Of a stretch of 5,416 nucleotides of DNA, positions 1-5,416 are shown in pieces. Numbering within the stretch: position 1 is the stretch's first letter; the number at the start of each line of letters is the position of its first letter. Origin of the DNA: Chitinophagaceae bacterium (lineage in GTDB: Bacteria; Bacteroidota; Bacteroidia; Chitinophagales; Chitinophagaceae); contig JAHEZA010000213.1 of assembly GCA_023251335.1 (NCBI GenBank), positions 1 through 5,416 of the forward strand, in the 5' to 3' direction. The translations under genes were made by a program, and so were the position numbers. Below the pieces are notes generated by a model. That model saw nothing but the letters and a program-made list of their open reading frames with translations. It did not search any database and had not been told where the DNA came from.

Positions 1-319
1 TTACATTATCCTCAAGAAGTTTTTCCAACGCATCATTTTTAGGAAAGCCATCATCATCCATCAGCCATATCCAGTCATAGCCCATTTCATACGCAATTTT
101 TATCCCCGTGTTAAAACCGCCACCTGAGCCAATATTTTTTTGATTAAAGAATTCAATATCACTTTGCGTGGCCAGCCAGTTTACTGTATTATCAGTACTT
201 CCATTATTGATTACGAGAATTTTATCAATATGCCTGGTTTGATTTCTTAAGGCAGTTATACATTCTGATAACAACTTCTGCCGGTTGTAGGTAACAACCA
301 CAGCGATAACTTTTTCCAT
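1..319 (-). CDS. GT2 family glycosyltransferase, N-terminal part (3' end beyond the left edge); candidate galactofuranosyltransferase
   Basis: Not called as a complete frame because it runs off the left edge; 106 codons are visible and open. The start MEKVIAVVVTYNR is the first beta strand of a GT-A fold GT2 enzyme. Next come VINNGSTDNT (residues 37-45, nucleotide-sugar binding), NIGSGGGFNTG (62-72) and WLMDDDG (85-91), whose D88-D90 is the metal- and UDP-binding DXD-type motif. This pattern, with YDWIWLMDDD, is typical of the GT2 subgroup that includes rhamnosyl- and galactofuranosyltransferases of the GlfT type. The acceptor-binding and C-terminal parts are missing, so specificity cannot be read. 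The ATG at 319 is the first start after an in-frame stop at 341-343; there is no clear Shine-Dalgarno. The gene lies 84 nt downstream of glf on the same strand, so use of UDP-galactofuranose is a plausible inference from context. GT2 assignment is very sure; substrate is a guess. Confidence 0.93.
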   Translation of the reverse strand, partial: MEKVIAVVVTYNRQKLLSECITALRNQTRHIDKILVINNGSTDNTVNWLATQSDIEFFNQKNIGSGGGFNTGIKIAYEMGYDWIWLMDDDGFPKNDALEKLLEDNV

Positions 320-340
320 TAGGGTTAACTTTGGATTTTG

Positions 341-384
341 TTAATAAAGGATACTCTTTTCTAAACGAGAAATGAGTAAACCTT
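341..384 (-). terminator. Hairpin between glf and the GT2 gene; possible weak terminator or processing site
   Basis: Read on the minus strand, the RNA from 384 to 347 can fold into an imperfect hairpin. Outer pairs are AAGG with CCTT, then ACTC with GAGT plus one flanking pair, then TTTCT with AGAAA closing a 5-nt loop (positions 363-367). That is about 14 pairs, interrupted by a small internal loop and one A-A mismatch. It begins 20 nt after the glf stop codon and is followed by the U-rich but broken tail UUUAUUAAC rather than a clean U-tract. It could attenuate expression of the downstream GT2 gene, stabilise the glf message end, or be chance in AT-rich DNA. The pairing is seen directly; the function is inferred. 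Confidence 0.35.
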
Positions 385-403
385 ATTGTTACCCGAAATG
401 GAA

Positions 404-1561
404 TTAATTTTCTGAATTTGGAAAAACAGGAGGGTTGGTTCCTGATAGAAGTGCTGCTGTAAAAGACTTTGAGAATTGTAATGCTTCACCAATTACATGA
501 TGCATATCCATATACCTGTAAGTAGCTAATCTACCGAGAAATGAAACATTTGAAAGCATTGTTGCCTTTTGCCTATATTGATCTAATAACTTTTTATCTT
601 GATTTAATCGTTTAGGATAATAAGGAACATCATCTTTCGTTGTTTCTTTACTAAATTCTTTGAAGACAATCGTCTTTTCGTGGTGTTCCCATGGAGTAAA
701 ATGTTTATGCTCGGCAATACGGGTGTAGGGAATATTTTCATCGCAATAATTCATTTGAGTTACGCCCTGGTAATCGCCATCATGGATGGACGATTCAAAA
801 GTAACAGTACGATACCCCAGCCTGCCATACTCATAATTGAACCATGCATCGATGGGTCCGGTATAAAAAATGTGATCGTAACTACTAACCTCCCCTGAAG
901 AACTAAATTTTTTATTAAGATGAATTGAAACAGAAGGATGGTCCAATAATTTCTGTATAAGGTAAGTATAACCTTCAACAGGAATTCCGGTATAGCTATT
1001 ATTGTGATAATTATCGTCATAATTAAACCGCACAGGAATTCTTTTTAAAATGGAAGCCGGTAATTCAGCAGGCTCGCAGCCCCATTGCTTTTTGGTATAT
1101 CCATAAAAGAATGCCTGGTACAATTCTTTTCCTATAAAACGAAGCGCTTGTTCCTCAAAATTCTTTGGTTCGATAATGGTCTTATCAGCAAGCGTGTTCA
1201 AAAATTCTCTTGCAGATTGCGGTGTAAAGGTTTGTTTGAAAAGCTGGTTTAATGTTAGGAGGTTTACCGGAAGCGAATACACATTCCCGTTATACATTGC
1301 CTTTACTCGGTGTACATAAGGCCTGAATTCAGTAAATGAATTTACAAAATCCCAGATTTCTTTCTTGTCGGTGTTAAAAATATGCGGGCCGTAGCGATGG
1401 ACCATGATTCCGGTTTCTTCATCCCGTGAAGTATGGCAATTGCCCGCAATGTGATCGCGTTCTTCAAAAATATCTATACGGCAATCCAGGTTTTTTACGA
1501 GCTGATTCGCTAATACTGCTCCTGAAAAACCAGATCCTACAATAAGAAAGCGAAAAGGCAT
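404..1561 (-). CDS. glf: UDP-galactopyranose mutase
   Basis: A 385-residue flavoenzyme, the usual length for bacterial UGM, that interconverts UDP-galactopyranose and UDP-galactofuranose in the cytoplasm using reduced FAD. The N-terminus has the dinucleotide fold VGSGFSGAV (8-16), followed by the FAD ribose-binding region FEER and AGN (32-41). The family signatures follow: HRYGPHIFNT (55-64), GYTKKQW (154-160), LPASILKRIPVRF (167-179), YTRIAEHKHF (279-288), PYYP (313-316) and GRLATYRYMDM (343-353). Residues known to contact substrate or flavin in the Klebsiella enzyme are present at nearly the same numbers: W160, R174, Y185, R281, Y315, R344, Y350 and D352. The second His of the usual GPHIFHT loop is Asn63 here. 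The start at 1561 gives the expected N-terminus directly before the Rossmann strand, 9 nt after the formyltransferase stop, so the two are surely cotranscribed. Its product would feed a galactofuranosyltransferase, perhaps the GT2 gene that follows. Confidence 0.97.
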   Translation of the reverse strand: MPFRFLIVGSGFSGAVLANQLVKNLDCRIDIFEERDHIAGNCHTSRDEETGIMVHRYGPHIFNTDKKEIWDFVNSFTEFRPYVHRVKAMYNGNVYSLPVNLLTLNQLFKQTFTPQSAREFLNTLADKTIIEPKNFEEQALRFIGKELYQAFFYGYTKKQWGCEPAELPASILKRIPVRFNYDDNYHNNSYTGIPVEGYTYLIQKLLDHPSVSIHLNKKFSSSGEVSSYDHIFYTGPIDAWFNYEYGRLGYRTVTFESSIHDGDYQGVTQMNYCDENIPYTRIAEHKHFTPWEHHEKTIVFKEFSKETTKDDVPYYPKRLNQDKKLLDQYRQKATMLSNVSFLGRLATYRYMDMHHVIGEALQFSKSFTAALLSGTNPPVFPNSEN

Positions 1562-1570
1562 AATTAAAAA

Positions 1571-2341
1571 TTATTTTTTATGGTGAACGATCCTTTGATA
1601 CAGATATTGCCAGAACGTTGGATGATGCCATATTTTACTTTCAGATGTTCCTTTTTTGAAAACAAGTTTATTGTCCGAAATATCATCCAATGCCTTTTTT
1701 AATAATTTAATCCCTTCAGCTAACTGTAGCATTGGGTAAGTAGAAAAATTATCTTTGCCAATTATTGCGATCCTTTCCTGATACACAATATTCCCTGTAT
1801 CAATTCCCTCGTCAACCAAATGAACGGTTACTCCACAATTTTCCATATCATTATTTACTAAAGCCCAATAGGCTCCATGTACGTTCCGGTATTTTGGAGT
1901 GATACCGGCATGAATATTTATAAACCTGGCGGAAATGCATTGTAAAACTTCTCTGGAAATAATTCTGGTTCCATTCACTACTACCAGTTCAGGGTTTATT
2001 TTTTGCAACAACCTGATCGTAGATTTATCATTCACCGAATTCAATTCTATAATTTTGTCCGAATCGATGTCAGTAGGGTTTAAGCCATATCCATTCAGGA
2101 TTTCCCGCTTTCTTTTTGCTGAAGTCAAAGCCAGGTATTTTGAAATTGTGAACTGAAATAATATCTGCCCTGCCACTTTATTAAAACCTAATTTTTTTAT
2201 TCTCTTTTTTAAAAATTCAATTCTGGGTATAGGTTTTTCTACAATGACTGCTTCGATATCGTAATCTTCTTTCAGCGAGTTGTAAACAATATTTGTCGAA
2301 GCCCCGTTTTGTGCAAGTATCAATAATCTTGTCTTCCGCAT
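1571..2341 (-). CDS. Formyltransferase family protein (N10-formyl-THF dependent fold), probable sugar N-formyltransferase
   Basis: A 256-residue protein with the Formyl_trans_N fold shared by methionyl-tRNA formyltransferase, PurN and sugar N-formyltransferases. The N-terminal strand is RLLILAQNG (5-13). The catalytic region is VVVNGTRIIS (120-129), then FINIHAGITPKYR (140-152), matching the N-x-H...P-x-Y-R signature, then VDEGIDTG (176-183). By family analogy the catalytic Asn, His and Asp are N142, H144 and D181; all are present, so the enzyme should be active. It is shorter than tRNA formyltransferase and lacks that enzyme's C-terminal tRNA-binding domain. A basic helical insert at about 38-95 separates the first strand from the catalytic core. 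In this context an amino-sugar acceptor is the likely substrate, but which sugar cannot be read. The ATG at 2341 lies inside the end of the upstream deacetylase gene (22-nt overlap), implying translational coupling; glf follows after 9 nt. Fold is sure, acceptor unknown. Confidence 0.9.
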   Translation of the reverse strand: MRKTRLLILAQNGASTNIVYNSLKEDYDIEAVIVEKPIPRIEFLKKRIKKLGFNKVAGQILFQFTISKYLALTSAKRKREILNGYGLNPTDIDSDKIIELNSVNDKSTIRLLQKINPELVVVNGTRIISREVLQCISARFINIHAGITPKYRNVHGAYWALVNNDMENCGVTVHLVDEGIDTGNIVYQERIAIIGKDNFSTYPMLQLAEGIKLLKKALDDISDNKLVFKKGTSESKIWHHPTFWQYLYQRIVHHKK

Positions 2342-3318
2342 TTTATTTCATTTAGTTCCGTTGCAAGTTGTTGCATGTTTACGCTTTCGAATTGGTATTG
2401 GCTATTTAATTTTTGGAAATGACTCAATATCTGCTCCAGAAATGAAAAATTTCTTAAAATATTAATTCCAAAATTATGTGGATGCCACCATAAATGGTAC
2501 ACAAGTCCATTTTTTGCAGCATATTCCATACTGGTTTGTATTCTTTTTAAACGCAACTTTTCAAAAGCTGCTAACTTTTGAGTGTAGGGCCGCAAAAAAC
2601 GACTGGAAGGAATGTTAAAGGGTTCTTCTTTTTGAATTTCTTTCGCAGAATAACAATTATGGCCGCTTAGATTTATATAGGCATCTAATAAGCGAAACGG
2701 ACGACGAAATAAAGTACCAGAACCCTGTGTTTTAGATGAAAAAAGCCACGACTTTTCATTTCCTCTGTAAGACGTGAAACCAAGTTCTTTACATATTTTC
2801 AAGTATTCCTGATGATATTGATTGCGCGGGAAGACAAAACTTTTTAATTCGATACCCTTTTTTGACGCAATTTTTTTGGCAGCGAGAAGGTCTTCTTTAA
2901 AATCGTAAGTAGTTTGCCCTTTTTCAAGACAATAATAATGCGAAAACGTATGAGAGCCTATTTCCTGTCCACTATCAAAAATGAGTTGAATAAGCTTGGT
3001 ACCGAAATGATATGGATCACTCTTTTCACTTTCACCAACCGTTTTTAGATGATCATTATAGGGAGAAAGAAAACTATTGCGATATTGAGGTTTTTTCAAT
3101 GGAAGGCTTCTTAATAGTTCTTCCTTGCTGTCAAAGAACAGAAATCCCACCGTTGCAAAGGTAGCATTGATCTTGTATTTGTTGAACATTTCCAGCAGTC
3201 GTGGTATTACGGTCTGTACTCCCAGAAGATGCTCTTTATAATTTTCTAATTTTACCGCATCCCGTACGCCCCAATAGATTTCAAAATCAAGGGAAATTAC
3301 CAATTTACCGTTTGCCAT
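2320..3318 (-). CDS. Polysaccharide deacetylase family protein (NodB/CE4-like)
   Basis: A 332-residue member of the NodB-homology deacetylase superfamily, which removes N- or O-acyl groups from sugars with a divalent metal. Motif 1 is ISLDFEIYWG (8-17), with D11 and E13 in place of the classic TFDDG. NATFATVGFL (51-60) is the conserved strand after it. Motif 2 is GSHTFSHYY (121-129), giving metal ligands H123 and H127. FVFPRNQ (161-167) corresponds to motif 3, and WWHPHNFG (277-284) supplies the late catalytic His. The D-F-E form of motif 1 is seen in the PuuE/HpPgdA-like branch, which often sits in O-antigen clusters. There is no signal peptide or membrane segment, so it probably acts in the cytoplasm on a nucleotide-, lipid- or oligosaccharide-linked intermediate rather than on an exported polymer. 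The ATG at 3318 is the first after an in-frame stop at 3343-3345. It is the first gene of a unit reading into the formyltransferase, glf and GT2 genes. Family sure; substrate unknown; a deformylase role is possible. Confidence 0.92.
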   Translation of the reverse strand: MANGKLVISLDFEIYWGVRDAVKLENYKEHLLGVQTVIPRLLEMFNKYKINATFATVGFLFFDSKEELLRSLPLKKPQYRNSFLSPYNDHLKTVGESEKSDPYHFGTKLIQLIFDSGQEIGSHTFSHYYCLEKGQTTYDFKEDLLAAKKIASKKGIELKSFVFPRNQYHQEYLKICKELGFTSYRGNEKSWLFSSKTQGSGTLFRRPFRLLDAYINLSGHNCYSAKEIQKEEPFNIPSSRFLRPYTQKLAAFEKLRLKRIQTSMEYAAKNGLVYHLWWHPHNFGINILRNFSFLEQILSHFQKLNSQYQFESVNMQQLATELNEIKCGRQDY

Positions 3319-3416
3319 TGCAACAATATTAATATAAAAGTACTATAGGTAGAAATTGAAAATACTTTTATCTTCAACATCCGCGCATATAAATTTACTT
3401 TCAGTTCGTTCAAAAA
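3319..3416. promoter_or_regulatory. Divergent intergenic region with promoters for the deacetylase unit and the methyltransferase
   Basis: This 98-bp AT-rich gap separates the minus-strand deacetylase start from the plus-strand methyltransferase start, so it must carry the promoter of the leftward unit and very likely that of the rightward gene. A TAAATTTA at 3390-3397 resembles the Bacteroidota -7 box TAnnTTTG, with TTTT at 3366-3369 about 20 nt upstream as a poor -33 match. TACTTTTA occurs at 3363-3370 on the plus strand and again at 3342-3335 on the minus strand, both also -7-like, but neither has a TTTG at the right distance. A 10-bp palindrome, ATATTAATAT, is at 3326-3335. No single promoter can be fixed by eye. 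Confidence 0.45.
3334..3371. repeat. Perfect 9-bp inverted repeat with 20-bp spacer; possible operator
   Basis: ATAAAAGTA at 3334-3342 is the exact reverse complement of TACTTTTAT at 3363-3371. Allowing one mismatch, the arms extend to 12 bp (3331-3342 and 3363-3374, 11 of 12 paired). The arm centres are 29 bp apart, close to three helical turns, so both arms would face the same side of the DNA. It lies between two divergent start codons. The repeat is seen directly; a role as a regulator-binding site or as paired divergent -7 elements is inference. AT-rich composition makes chance repeats more common. Confidence 0.5.
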
Positions 3417-4379
3417 ATGGCAATGTATAAATTAAAACCGTTTATTTTGCCAAATTCTAAAAAAGGGTTCCTGAATATGGTGTGCGAATTTTTAAGGTTT
3501 CCAGACAAAATTATAAGAACAAAATACCGCGAGATCAATCTATTTGATATTGATGGCAAAAATATTGATAAGAAAGTAGTTGGCGAATTTGGCGAAGAAT
3601 GGTTGAAATTTACCAATCATGACGATGATTTAGTGGAGAAGGGAGGAAGGGAATACTTCGATATCCTTTCTGACGACATGGTCAATAAGACAACGTATGT
3701 GTTGGATATTGGATGCGGCACCGGAAGATGGACGAAATATCTGACTTCAAAAGCTGGTTTTATTGAAGCAGTAGATCCAAGCCAGGCCATCTTTGCGGCG
3801 GATGAGTTATTGGGCAATATTAAAAACGTAAGGCTTTCGCAGGCATCTGTAGAAACGTTGCCTTTTGCAGATGAAACTTTTGATTTTGTAATGAGCATCG
3901 GAGTCTTACACCATATTCCCGATACCCGTCAAGCATTGCACGATTGCGTAAAAAAGCTAAAAAAGGGAGGCTTTTTTTTTGTATATCTTTATTACAACCT
4001 CGAAGACCGTGGCCCATTTTACACTGTGCTATTCAAAATCAGCGATCTCATCAGAAGAATTGTTAGCAGGCTTCCCGGCAAGTTAAAACATTTTGTATGT
4101 GATCTTCTCGCCATTGTTTTTTACATGCCTTTTGTTTGGGCAGGGAGGTTTTGTAAATTAATGGGATTTAATAATCTTGCAAAAAGAATGCCCCTTCACG
4201 GCTATCAAAATCGCTCATTTTTTATGATCAGAAACGACACCCTCGATCGCTTCGGAACTCGCCTTGAGCAACGATTTTCTAAAGAACAAATCACTGAAAT
4301 GATGACAAGCGCAGGATTAACAGATATTATCATTAGCCCCGGAATTCCATTGTATCATGCCGTTGGAAAGAAAACATAA
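3417..4379 (+). CDS. Class I SAM-dependent methyltransferase (Methyltransf_11 type)
   Basis: A 320-residue protein with a Rossmann-like SAM-binding core. Motif I is YVLDIGCGTGRW (94-105), the glycine-rich SAM loop. The acidic residue ending strand 2 is D120 in EAVDPS (117-122). ASVETLPFADETFD (143-156) is motif II, and SIGVLHHIPD (160-169) with LKKGGFFFVY (181-190) completes the core. After the core, residues about 200-250 form a hydrophobic and basic helical insert that may touch the membrane or the substrate. The C-terminus (IRNDTLDRFGTRLE, then an AGL segment) resembles methyltransferases found in polysaccharide clusters. O-methylation of a sugar or of a lipid-linked glycan is likely, but the acceptor cannot be read. 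The start is ATG 3417, with an in-frame stop at 3390-3392; the ATG at 3423 (third codon) is an alternative, and neither has a Shine-Dalgarno. It is the only plus-strand gene, so it needs its own promoter. A T9 run at 3972-3980 lies in frame in the coding region. Confidence 0.9.
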   Translation: MAMYKLKPFILPNSKKGFLNMVCEFLRFPDKIIRTKYREINLFDIDGKNIDKKVVGEFGEEWLKFTNHDDDLVEKGGREYFDILSDDMVNKTTYVLDIGCGTGRWTKYLTSKAGFIEAVDPSQAIFAADELLGNIKNVRLSQASVETLPFADETFDFVMSIGVLHHIPDTRQALHDCVKKLKKGGFFFVYLYYNLEDRGPFYTVLFKISDLIRRIVSRLPGKLKHFVCDLLAIVFYMPFVWAGRFCKLMGFNNLAKRMPLHGYQNRSFFMIRNDTLDRFGTRLEQRFSKEQITEMMTSAGLTDIIISPGIPLYHAVGKKT

Positions 4380-4428
4380 CTGCATTGCAAAATTGAAAAT
4401 AGAGTAAACGAACAAATATTTAAGATTC
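4380..4428. other. Convergent intergenic gap without a recognisable terminator
   Basis: The 49 bp between the methyltransferase stop (plus) and the GT4 stop (minus) are very AT-rich. I see no GC-containing stem followed by a T-tract on either strand; only tiny dyads such as AAATATTT are present. The two transcripts probably overlap at their 3' ends or end by another mechanism. Confidence 0.5.
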
Positions 4429-5416
4429 TTATTCTAAAATTTCCCGATAAATTTTCAGGTATTTCTTAATAGCATTGTTAAGATCGTAGTATTCCATCGC
4501 CGCATTTCTAATGGTGTCTTTATTAAAAATAATACCTTCAGCAATTTTATCCGCGATCAAATGAAATTGTTTTTCGTTCAAACTGTCGAGTACTAATCCT
4601 GAATTAGATGCTGTTACGATATCGCCAACATCGCCAACGCCCGCGTTGGTAATTACCGGTATTCCCATGGCCATTATTTCTCCGTGCTTCGTGGGTGAAG
4701 AGGATTGTTTGGAGTAGCAGGATTTTATAAAAAACGCTGAAAATTTACTTACAGATAATAAAGCCGGAACTTCGCTTCTGCTGGCTTTAGTGATTAATAA
4801 TTTCATCTCAGATAAACCCGATTTTATGGCAGCATTTAAAATGGTTTCATGTTCATTGGGGGAAATAAATAAAAATTTTGCCTTCGGAATTTTATCGCTA
4901 ATCATTTTAAATAATTGCATCATCTCATCAGTAAGATACCAACTCCCAATGGAACCAAGATAACTTATTATTAATTCGTCATCATTAATATTTAATGTTT
5001 TTTTTAATGCTGCCACTTTATCAGAATCTATCCGTTCGGGGTCAAATAAATCCATATCAACACTGCAGGGAATTACTTTTAAAGGAATTTGCTTTCTGAA
5101 TTGTGGCCATTGTTTTATAATCTTTTCTGCGGCATAGGTAAGGCAAACAATTCCGTCAGATTTTTCAACTGCTTCGTCTTCTTTTTGTTTAAAAAACCGG
5201 TAAATTTTTTTGTAAAAAAAACTTCCGCTGTTCCATATTCTCCCATCTACGCGGCTATCAGCATAAAATTCCCTGATATCATTTAAAAATTTTACACCGT
5301 ATTTTTTTTTCATCGATAACCCAATTAGTGCTGGAATTCCCGGGCGGGTATGTACCATATCAAACTTCTCCTTTTTATGAAGTTGCGCGGCTTTTTGACT
5401 GAGTTTGTAAACATCA
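4429..5416 (-). CDS. GT4-type (GT-B fold) glycosyltransferase, 5' end beyond the right edge
   Basis: The frame stays open to the right edge: 19 more codons precede the Met at 5358, reading ...KKEKFDMVHTRPGIPAL. FD-VHTR is the typical end of an N-domain strand in GT-B enzymes, so Met5358 is internal and the true start is outside the window. Numbering from that Met, NDIREFYADSRVDG (26-39) is the characteristic N-domain loop, AVEKSDGIVCLTYAAEKII (63-81) ends the N domain, VIPCSVDMDLF (95-105) is the interdomain linker, and ISYLGSIGSWY (131-141) opens the C-terminal nucleotide-sugar domain. SPTKHGEIMAMGIPVITN (221-238) is the donor-binding segment; E227 is the second Glu of the E-x7-E signature, while the first position is Ser219. 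The enzyme transfers a sugar from a nucleotide donor to a lipid-linked glycan at the cytoplasmic membrane face; donor and acceptor are unknown. It is convergent with the methyltransferase. An A9 run (coding strand) at 5310-5302 and a T8 run at 5221-5214 lie in the coding sequence. Confidence 0.93.
   Translation of the reverse strand, partial: DVYKLSQKAAQLHKKEKFDMVHTRPGIPALIGLSMKKKYGVKFLNDIREFYADSRVDGRIWNSGSFFYKKIYRFFKQKEDEAVEKSDGIVCLTYAAEKIIKQWPQFRKQIPLKVIPCSVDMDLFDPERIDSDKVAALKKTLNINDDELIISYLGSIGSWYLTDEMMQLFKMISDKIPKAKFLFISPNEHETILNAAIKSGLSEMKLLITKASRSEVPALLSVSKFSAFFIKSCYSKQSSSPTKHGEIMAMGIPVITNAGVGDVGDIVTASNSGLVLDSLNEKQFHLIADKIAEGIIFNKDTIRNAAMEYYDLNNAIKKYLKIYREILE
4621..4649. repeat. 9-bp tandem duplication overlapping a 6-bp dyad inside the GT4 gene
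   Basis: ATCGCCAAC occurs twice in tandem (4621-4629, 4630-4638) and encodes V-G-D-V-G-D on the minus strand. CCAACG (4634-4639) and CGTTGG (4644-4649) form a perfect inverted repeat around a 4-nt loop, unusually GC-rich for this window. The protein segment NAGVGDVGDIV is a normal conserved loop of this glycosyltransferase branch, so the repeat probably reflects codon choice rather than a separate element. Confidence 0.5.

Noticed and set aside
680..898. Plus-strand open frame of 72 codons inside glf
   Set aside because: It is antisense to a fully conserved UGM region, with no recognisable domain; it is a shadow frame.
760..1020. Minus-strand open frame of 86 codons overlapping glf in another frame, Ile-rich and superficially membrane-like
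   Set aside because: The hydrophobicity comes from reading AT-rich glf codons out of frame; glf is intact across it.
1935..2156. Plus-strand open frame opposite the formyltransferase
   Set aside because: It is antisense to the conserved catalytic core and shows no family resemblance.
1571..2341. Methionyl-tRNA formyltransferase (fmt)
   Set aside because: The protein is too short, lacks the tRNA-binding C-terminal domain and sits in a glycan cluster rather than beside def or a housekeeping locus.
3390..3397. TAAATTTA as a definite Bacteroidota -7 promoter box for the methyltransferase
   Set aside because: It lacks the final G, its -33 partner is only TTTT, and similar strings are common in this AT-rich gap; kept only as a possibility.
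3410..4017. Three minus-strand open frames opposite the methyltransferase (68, 93 and 65 codons)
   Set aside because: They lie over a well-supported SAM methyltransferase and have no domain signature.
4380..4428. Bidirectional terminator between convergent genes
   Set aside because: No stem with G/C pairs and no following T-tract was found on either strand.
5089..5286. Plus-strand Phe-rich open frame opposite the GT4 gene
   Set aside because: Phe runs are the complement of Lys-rich GT4 codons; no independent support.
1..5416. Mobile element, CRISPR array, tRNA or integrase
   Set aside because: No terminal repeats, transposase motifs, regular repeat-spacer units or cloverleaf-like sequences were seen in either strand.

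Overview
The window is AT-rich and densely coding, and all six genes it carries look like surface-polysaccharide biosynthesis functions (O-antigen, capsule or exopolysaccharide type). None of the visible starts has a clear Shine-Dalgarno sequence; the starts follow A/T-rich leaders instead. With the codon usage and the flavour of the proteins, this suggests a member of the Bacteroidota, perhaps a Chitinophaga- or Sphingobacteria-like environmental lineage. The phylum is an inference; there is no marker gene in the window.

Layout. On the minus strand, reading right to left: a GT4-type glycosyltransferase (4429 to beyond the right edge, 5' end missing); then, after a plus-strand gene, a compact unit of a polysaccharide deacetylase (3318-2320), a formyltransferase (2341-1571, overlapping the deacetylase by 22 nt), UDP-galactopyranose mutase glf (1561-404, 9 nt gap) and a GT2 glycosyltransferase (319 to beyond the left edge, 3' end missing). 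The only plus-strand gene is a class I SAM-dependent methyltransferase (3417-4379). It is divergent from the deacetylase and convergent with the GT4 gene. The only gene-free stretches are short: 320-403, 3319-3416 and 4380-4428. No tRNA, rRNA, IS element, CRISPR or integrase was seen.

How the genes may work together. Glf makes UDP-galactofuranose, and the GT2 encoded next to it is a reasonable candidate for the transferase that uses it. The overlapping deacetylase and formyltransferase genes suggest coupled amine chemistry on a sugar: either an acetyl-for-formyl swap, or a transient formylation resembling ArnA/ArnD. The methyltransferase could O-methylate a sugar or cap a chain, and the GT4 enzyme adds another residue. 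The cluster clearly continues on both sides.

The 98-bp divergent region 3319-3416 must contain the promoter of the deacetylase-formyltransferase-glf-GT2 unit, because the next gene upstream is antisense. It holds a perfect 9-bp inverted repeat with a 20-bp spacer, which is the most notable non-coding signal here. The individual families are all known; I found no clearly new system. The deacetylase/formyltransferase pair is the best lead.
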